Assembly: GCA_003662985.1 (NCBI GenBank)
Contig: QMZD01000052.1
Span: 1-8,935 of the forward strand
DNA: 8,935 nucleotides
Reading direction: 5' to 3'
Source: Archaeoglobales archaeon
GTDB lineage: Archaea > Halobacteriota > Archaeoglobi > Archaeoglobales > Archaeoglobaceae
A program made the position numbers and the translations under genes. Below, piece after piece: positions 6,151-8,935 of this stretch (positions are counted from its first letter, which is position 1; every line of letters begins with the position of its first letter). Under the pieces are notes generated by a model. The model worked only from the letters and a program-made list of their open reading frames with translations, was not told the origin of the DNA and made no database searches.

Positions 6151-6552
6151 TGCGCGAGCCGGGATTCGAACCCGGGTTAACGGCTCGGAAAGCCGTTGTC
6201 CTACCACTAGACTACTCGCGCTTGTAAGCTGATACCCTCCATTCTGAATATAATACTTTCCCTCTGATAATTTCCCTCTTTCTAGCCTCTCTATCTTCTC
6301 CTCAAGCAGTTTCAACCTTTCTTCAATATCCGCATGCTCACTTTTTTGTACACCAAAGTATACACTCACATCCCCATCCGCCTCCTTGCTCTCACTGAAC
6401 CTAATCAATATTGTGTCCTCATCCACCTTCCAAATGTGCGCAAACTTCCCCGCCTTCTCTTTTAGCTTTACTGGTAGCCTTATTATTGCCAATTCTGCTC
6501 CCTTTCTTGGACTTACTTTCCCAACTTTTACCCTTCCAATATACCTTCCCAT
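6139..6552 (-). CDS. AbrB-like small protein with coiled coil; frame runs through tRNA-Gly
   Basis: The N-terminal 52 residues resemble a swapped-hairpin AbrB/SpoVT DNA-binding domain: GRVKVGKVSP, AIIRLPVKLKEKAG (strand-helix) and AHIWKVDEDTILIRF (two strands). A charged linker is followed by a heptad-like coiled coil at about 75-95 (IEERLKLLEEKIERLE). DNA binding is inferred; the family match is by pattern only. ATG 6552 is chosen over GTG 6561 because a TATA box is centred 25 bases upstream. The frame has no stop before the tRNA: residues from 111 on are read from tRNA-Gly, and the first stop is beyond it at 6139-6141. The true protein probably ends near residue 100-110 or the gene has lost its end. 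Its broken paralogue faces it across the tRNA. Confidence 0.65.
   Translation of the reverse strand: MGRYIGRVKVGKVSPRKGAELAIIRLPVKLKEKAGKFAHIWKVDEDTILIRFSESKEADGDVSVYFGVQKSEHADIEERLKLLEEKIERLERGKLSEGKYYIQNGGYQLTSASSLVVGQRLSEPLTRVRIPARASFL
6143..6148 (-). terminator. T-run terminator of the tRNA-Gly gene
   Basis: On the minus strand six T residues (TCTTTTTTAT) begin three bases after the tRNA 3' discriminator base, a typical archaeal stable-RNA terminator. Confidence 0.55.
6151..6221 (-). tRNA. tRNA-Gly (anticodon UCC)
   Basis: A 71-base cloverleaf. The acceptor arms GCGCGAG and CTCGCGC pair fully; the anticodon stem ACGGC/GCCGT encloses the loop TTTCCGA, whose middle three bases TCC read GGA (and probably other Gly) codons. 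The T arm CCGGG-TTCGAAT-CCCGG and a D arm containing AGTGGTAGG are canonical, with a 4-base variable loop. The discriminator is A and the CCA end is not encoded. There is no intron. A TATA box 26-30 bases upstream and a T-run just downstream give it its own transcription unit. It lies wholly inside the reading frame of the AbrB-like gene on the same strand and antisense to the broken paralogue, a layout that suggests past rearrangement or integration here. Confidence 0.96.
6247..6255 (-). promoter_or_regulatory. TATA box of tRNA-Gly, inside the coding frame of the AbrB-like gene
   Basis: The minus-strand TATTATATT is centred about 26 bases from a predicted start at 6225, four bases before the tRNA 5' end. 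The same bases would encode Tyr-Tyr-Ile near residue 100 of the overlapping protein. Confidence 0.55.
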
Positions 6553-6573
6553 GGTGTACACTTGTTGTTCAAC

Positions 6574-6580
6574 ATATTTA
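6574..6580 (-). promoter_or_regulatory. TATA box for the AbrB-like gene
   Basis: The minus-strand TAAATAT is centred about 25 bases before ATG 6552 and predicts a leaderless mRNA. Confidence 0.5.
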
Positions 6581-6684
6581 ACTATTTCTACCCTTCATCT
6601 TCATCGATCCCAGATATAAACTCTGTTACTCACCCTAAATCTTAAAATCTTAATACAATTGCTAGTTATTTTATACCATCTACT

Positions 6685-7554
6685 TTAACCTTTATAAATC
6701 ATTGAAGGATTAAACTCTTCTCCTAAGCTCCTAAATGCGCTTTCGATATCTTCTAATTCTTTTTTTTCTTCTCTTACCTGTTTATCCAAAACTTCCAGTT
6801 TGCCGTTTAAAGTACTAATCTCTCCATATTTTTCAAGCAATGGACTCATATCATCAATTACTAATTTTAAATAAACTAGTTGTTCAAACACATTGGTTGC
6901 GTTTTTAGATTTTTCTATATCTCTTTCAAACACTTTTTTCGCTTCATTAAACTCATTCACGTCTTTAATTGCCTGTTCTTTAACTGTGTTATACTCGTCT
7001 CCTAATTTGGTATATTTTCCCCAAATTTCATTGTAATCATCTTGGAGATCTAGAAATCTTCTTACCTCTCTCGGATCGTATATCCGATATTTGGAATAGA
7101 AGTAATTTGAGCTGTTATTATAAGGCACAATAGTACCTTTTTTAACATCGCATACCACGTATTTTCCCGGTTGAACTTCTGCTAAAATCCATGAGTAATT
7201 CCACTTGTACCATGGAAGCCCTTTCTCATTTATATCGCCAATAACTATTTTCGCATCAATTCCCTTTATTTTAAGAGTTCGCCAAAAACCTATTGATAAA
7301 TCAAATACATCTAGACCATCTATAGATGTATTGCTGTATTCTCTCAAGAGTCCTCTAATTATTTCAAGTTTGGTCGCATTATGCGGCTTAGTTATGTTAT
7401 GTGTCAGTTCTGAAACCTGTGTAGATATCGGAGTTACATTTGGTGTATATCTCAGATTATCTTCAACTTTAGCAGGTTCTTTCCCACTGCAACCAGCAAA
7501 CAACACTAAAAAAGCCACACATAACACCAATATCACAAACCTATCTACTCTCAT
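6685..7554 (-). CDS. Secreted lipoprotein with degenerate transglutaminase-like domain and helical C-terminus
   Basis: A 289-residue protein. An N-terminal hydrophobic signal ends in the lipobox LFAGC, so Cys22 is the likely lipid-anchored residue on the cell surface. After a Thr/Asn-rich linker, residues about 63-165 resemble the transglutaminase-like domain of archaeal lipoproteins (GFWRTLKIKGIDAKIVIGDI, then WNYSWILAEVQPGKYVVCDV). The usual catalytic Cys is replaced by Val83 and the His by Tyr120, while the Asp (136) remains, so it is probably not an active enzyme; this alignment is from memory of the family. Residues about 168-280 are charged helices of coiled-coil type. About eight N-x-S/T sequons suggest heavy N-glycosylation. 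ATG 7554 is chosen over GTG 7566 because GGTGG (7560-7564) lies five bases ahead. Confidence 0.7.
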   Translation of the reverse strand: MRVDRFVILVLCVAFLVLFAGCSGKEPAKVEDNLRYTPNVTPISTQVSELTHNITKPHNATKLEIIRGLLREYSNTSIDGLDVFDLSIGFWRTLKIKGIDAKIVIGDINEKGLPWYKWNYSWILAEVQPGKYVVCDVKKGTIVPYNNSSNYFYSKYRIYDPREVRRFLDLQDDYNEIWGKYTKLGDEYNTVKEQAIKDVNEFNEAKKVFERDIEKSKNATNVFEQLVYLKLVIDDMSPLLEKYGEISTLNGKLEVLDKQVREEKKELEDIESAFRSLGEEFNPSMIYKG

Positions 7555-7596
7555 TTTTGCCACCACACAATGGGTTCATTTTAGATCAATTCTATA

Positions 7597-7606
7597 AAAT
7601 ATAAAG
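7597..7606 (-). promoter_or_regulatory. TATA box for the lipoprotein gene
   Basis: The minus-strand CTTTATATTT predicts a transcript start near 7576 and a leader of about 22 bases that includes the GGTGG ribosome site. The gene is therefore separate from the OB-fold-like gene 147 bases upstream. Confidence 0.5.
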
Positions 7607-7701
7607 CTTTCTAACAAACAAAATTTATCACCATTATATTTTTTAATCAATCAATCCATTCTTTTCTAGTCAACTTTGCGCCTTTTTATTCCTCTTTCCC
7701 T

Positions 7702-8259
7702 CTATTCTACTATTCTCCCATTAATCAATACTGGCAATTTCCAAGTTCCGTAATCTGTTCTCTCCCAGTAACTATCCAGAACCGCCTCAAAAGTAATCTT
7801 ATCTCCTTTAGAGTAGGACGTTAGTTTCTCTTTCTGATCAGGCAGTAATTTAACTACAACCGTACTTGATGCTGCAACGCTCGTAAACCTCACGATCATC
7901 TTGTCCCCTTTTTCTGATACTGAATCAACCTGACCGCTCCATTTTACGCACTTTCCTTTATATTCCTTGAACTTCTCTTTTTTCTGCAATGATGTATACT
8001 TACTGTATGGTGAGAACATGCTCCAAAAATCATAAAATTTCAAATCGATGCACTCTACGTTTTCAGTTGCCGTAGGTGTTGCAGTTTGCGTTTTATTTCC
8101 TCCACCAAACAAAATCCCCAATACAATCAAAGCAACAAAAATGTAAACAACATACCCAAACCAACGCACAATCCTCCTCTTACTCCCTATCAACGGTAAT
8201 TTTTGCCTTACCCCATGATGTATATCTGATTTTTCTGTTATATAGTTTTTACCCAACAT
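7702..8259 (-). CDS. Membrane-anchored protein with possible OB-fold-like outer domain
   Basis: The full frame from ATG 8259 gives 185 residues: a basic N-terminus, one membrane span at about 34-51, a Thr-rich linker (55-66), and an outer domain of about 115 residues. The part YKGKCVKWSGQVDSV...GDKITFEAVLDSYW resembles small OB-fold beta-barrels of the tRNA-anti-like type; this is tentative and no enzymatic motif is seen. Two outer Cys (70 and 104) could form a disulfide. The start is doubtful: only 18 bases separate ATG 8259 from the divergent gene, and the shared TATA element at 8238-8245 lies inside the first codons. GTG 8169, directly after AGGAGG, would give a 155-residue protein starting at the membrane span and fits that promoter better. 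It is next to another exported protein. Confidence 0.6.
   Translation of the reverse strand: MLGKNYITEKSDIHHGVRQKLPLIGSKRRIVRWFGYVVYIFVALIVLGILFGGGNKTQTATPTATENVECIDLKFYDFWSMFSPYSKYTSLQKKEKFKEYKGKCVKWSGQVDSVSEKGDKMIVRFTSVAASSTVVVKLLPDQKEKLTSYSKGDKITFEAVLDSYWERTDYGTWKLPVLINGRIVE
8238..8245. promoter_or_regulatory. TATA element possibly shared by two divergent genes
   Basis: TTATATAG reads as a TATA box on both strands. On the plus strand it predicts a start near 8268, ten bases before the PadR-like ATG. On the minus strand it predicts a start near 8215, which would place GTG 8169 with AGGAGG as the start of the leftward gene. Confidence 0.45.
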
Positions 8260-8277
8260 ATTAGTATCTAATGTTCA

Positions 8278-8505
8278 ATGTCAATTGTAAGCAAAACAAA
8301 ACTCGCAATTCTAAAAGAACTATCAAAACAACCACTTCATGGTTACGCTCTTTCTAAAAGGCTCAATGTTACCATTTCCTCTATTTATGCCCACCTCTCT
8401 GAACTTGAGGAATATGGCTTCGTTACCCACCAAACGTCAGATAGGCGTAAGCTCTACTCCCTCACTACTAAAGGTAAAAAGCTGCTCCAACTTTTAAAAA
8501 AATAA
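8278..8505 (+). CDS. PadR-like winged-helix transcriptional regulator
   Basis: A 75-residue protein that is essentially one winged-helix domain. It shows the PadR pattern: HGYALSKRL at 21-29 (helix 2), SSIYAHLSELEEYGFV at 34-49 (recognition helix and start of the wing) and RRKLYSLTTKGKKLL at 56-70 (wing and last helix). PadR proteins bind operators as dimers, but this one lacks the usual C-terminal dimerisation helix domain, like the shortest archaeal members. It starts 18 bases from the divergent membrane-protein frame, across a shared TATA element, so control of that gene and of itself is a reasonable inference. ATG 8278 is the only good start; there is no ribosome site and a short leader is predicted. 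Confidence 0.82.
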   Translation: MSIVSKTKLAILKELSKQPLHGYALSKRLNVTISSIYAHLSELEEYGFVTHQTSDRRKLYSLTTKGKKLLQLLKK

Positions 8506-8556
8506 TTCTCTACCTTAATCTCACTTCTCTCATTCTTCCCAATATTATTCACAATG

Positions 8557-8883
8557 CTATTCAACCGGTATCCGATTCTCTGGGGATATATCCCACCACT
8601 TACTGGGACTTTCGATCTCGTAAACTGCTCTTGGATAAAGAGCAACACATATGTATCCGTGAATCGGGCAATCATTGCGTGTAAGTTTAGGTGGGTAAGG
8701 GCATATACATTTACCCTCTCTCCTCACAAAAGCGTAGCCAATAAACACTTGGAAAGGCATATCTGGATGGGGGCCATGTACCTCCCATACCTTTTCCGTG
8801 TCCATAACTAAACCCCGTTTTTTCAGTCTTCTTTTAATCTTCCTAACTATTTCAACATCGTATTCCAAATCAAGAAACCCCAT
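8557..8883 (-). CDS. Unrecognised small protein with a Cys/His cluster
   Basis: A 108-residue protein I cannot assign. It begins with a helical, very basic segment (about residues 9-24, VEIVRKIKRRLKKRG). A middle part, WEVHGPHPDMPFQVFIGYAF, precedes a C59-x-C61-x10-C72-x2-H75-x3-C79 cluster suited to binding zinc or another metal, and the tail contains a Trp-Trp. No membrane span is seen, so it is probably cytoplasmic. I chose ATG 8883 because GGTGG (8889-8893) lies five bases upstream, as at two other genes here; an in-frame ATG at 8898 and another at 8934 exist, and the frame may extend past the window. It is convergent with the PadR-like gene, 51 bases apart. Confidence 0.6.
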   Translation of the reverse strand: MGFLDLEYDVEIVRKIKRRLKKRGLVMDTEKVWEVHGPHPDMPFQVFIGYAFVRREGKCICPYPPKLTRNDCPIHGYICVALYPRAVYEIESPSKWWDISPENRIPVE

Positions 8884-8935
8884 CTCAACCACCCCCATCA
8901 ACTTCTTTATTTTGTGATTTTTTATTTTTTCCATG

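Noticed and set aside
6151..6221. An attachment-site duplication of the tRNA-Gly 3' end within the window
   Set aside because: I looked for a second copy of the 3' half and did not find one here; it may lie outside.
6005..6232. A separate plus-strand gene starting at TTG 6005 and ending past the tRNA
   Set aside because: Its first 40 or so residues are the continuation of the broken AbrB-like gene, and the rest is antisense tRNA.
6386..6619. A 77-residue plus-strand frame
   Set aside because: Antisense to the AbrB-like gene, which has an aligned TATA box and a paralogue.
7205..7597. A 130-residue plus-strand frame
   Set aside because: Antisense to the lipoprotein gene, which has a signal peptide, lipobox and ribosome site.
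8454..8811. Minus- and plus-strand frames overlapping the PadR-like and Cys/His-protein genes
   Set aside because: No start signals or domains. The overlapping genes show a better start (GGTGG at 8889-8893) or clear family motifs.

Overview
The window looks archaeal. Nearly every gene start has an A/T-rich TATA-like box centred about 26 bases upstream, which would give leaderless transcripts. Where a ribosome site exists it is a short GGTGG or GGGAGG. The tRNA-Gly has no encoded CCA and is followed by a T-run. The gene families (AglH-like GT4 transferase, VapBC, RHH antitoxin, PadR-like regulator, AbrB-like proteins) also fit. A euryarchaeon of the Archaeoglobales type is my best guess, but only a guess.

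Left part (1-3048): a lipid-linked glycan block. On the minus strand, in transcription order, lie a polyprenyl/dolichyl-phosphate sugar-1-phosphate transferase (GT4 family), a small VanZ-like membrane protein and the N-terminal 179 codons of a UDP-glucose 4-epimerase-like SDR enzyme that runs off the left edge. Each has its own apparent promoter. Divergent from them is an UppP/BacA-type polyprenyl-diphosphatase, which would recycle the lipid carrier. Together they suggest sugar-nucleotide supply, loading of the carrier and carrier recycling, as for N-glycosylation or surface polysaccharide. Both carrier enzymes deviate at usually conserved active-site positions.

Middle (3091-5775): a 12-TM MFS transporter of the oxalate/formate-antiporter-like group (minus), convergent with UppP. 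It is followed by a VapB/VapC toxin-antitoxin pair (plus) with an 11-base overlap, then an unrecognised membrane protein with about five TM segments that ends in an inverted repeat.

Right part (5776-8935): an accessory-looking region around a tRNA-Gly(UCC) gene. Two related small AbrB-like/coiled-coil genes converge on the tRNA from both sides. The left copy (plus) is broken by two separate one-base losses in A and T runs. The right copy (minus) has no stop codon before the tRNA and reads straight through it; the tRNA promoter lies inside its 3' end. Further right are a sequon-rich lipoprotein with a transglutaminase-like domain that seems to lack the catalytic Cys and His, a membrane-anchored protein with a possible OB-fold, a PadR-like winged-helix protein divergent from it across a shared TATA element, and an unrecognised small protein with a CxC...CxxH cluster.

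No CRISPR array, insertion sequence, rRNA or origin was seen. No gene-free stretch exceeds 300 bases.
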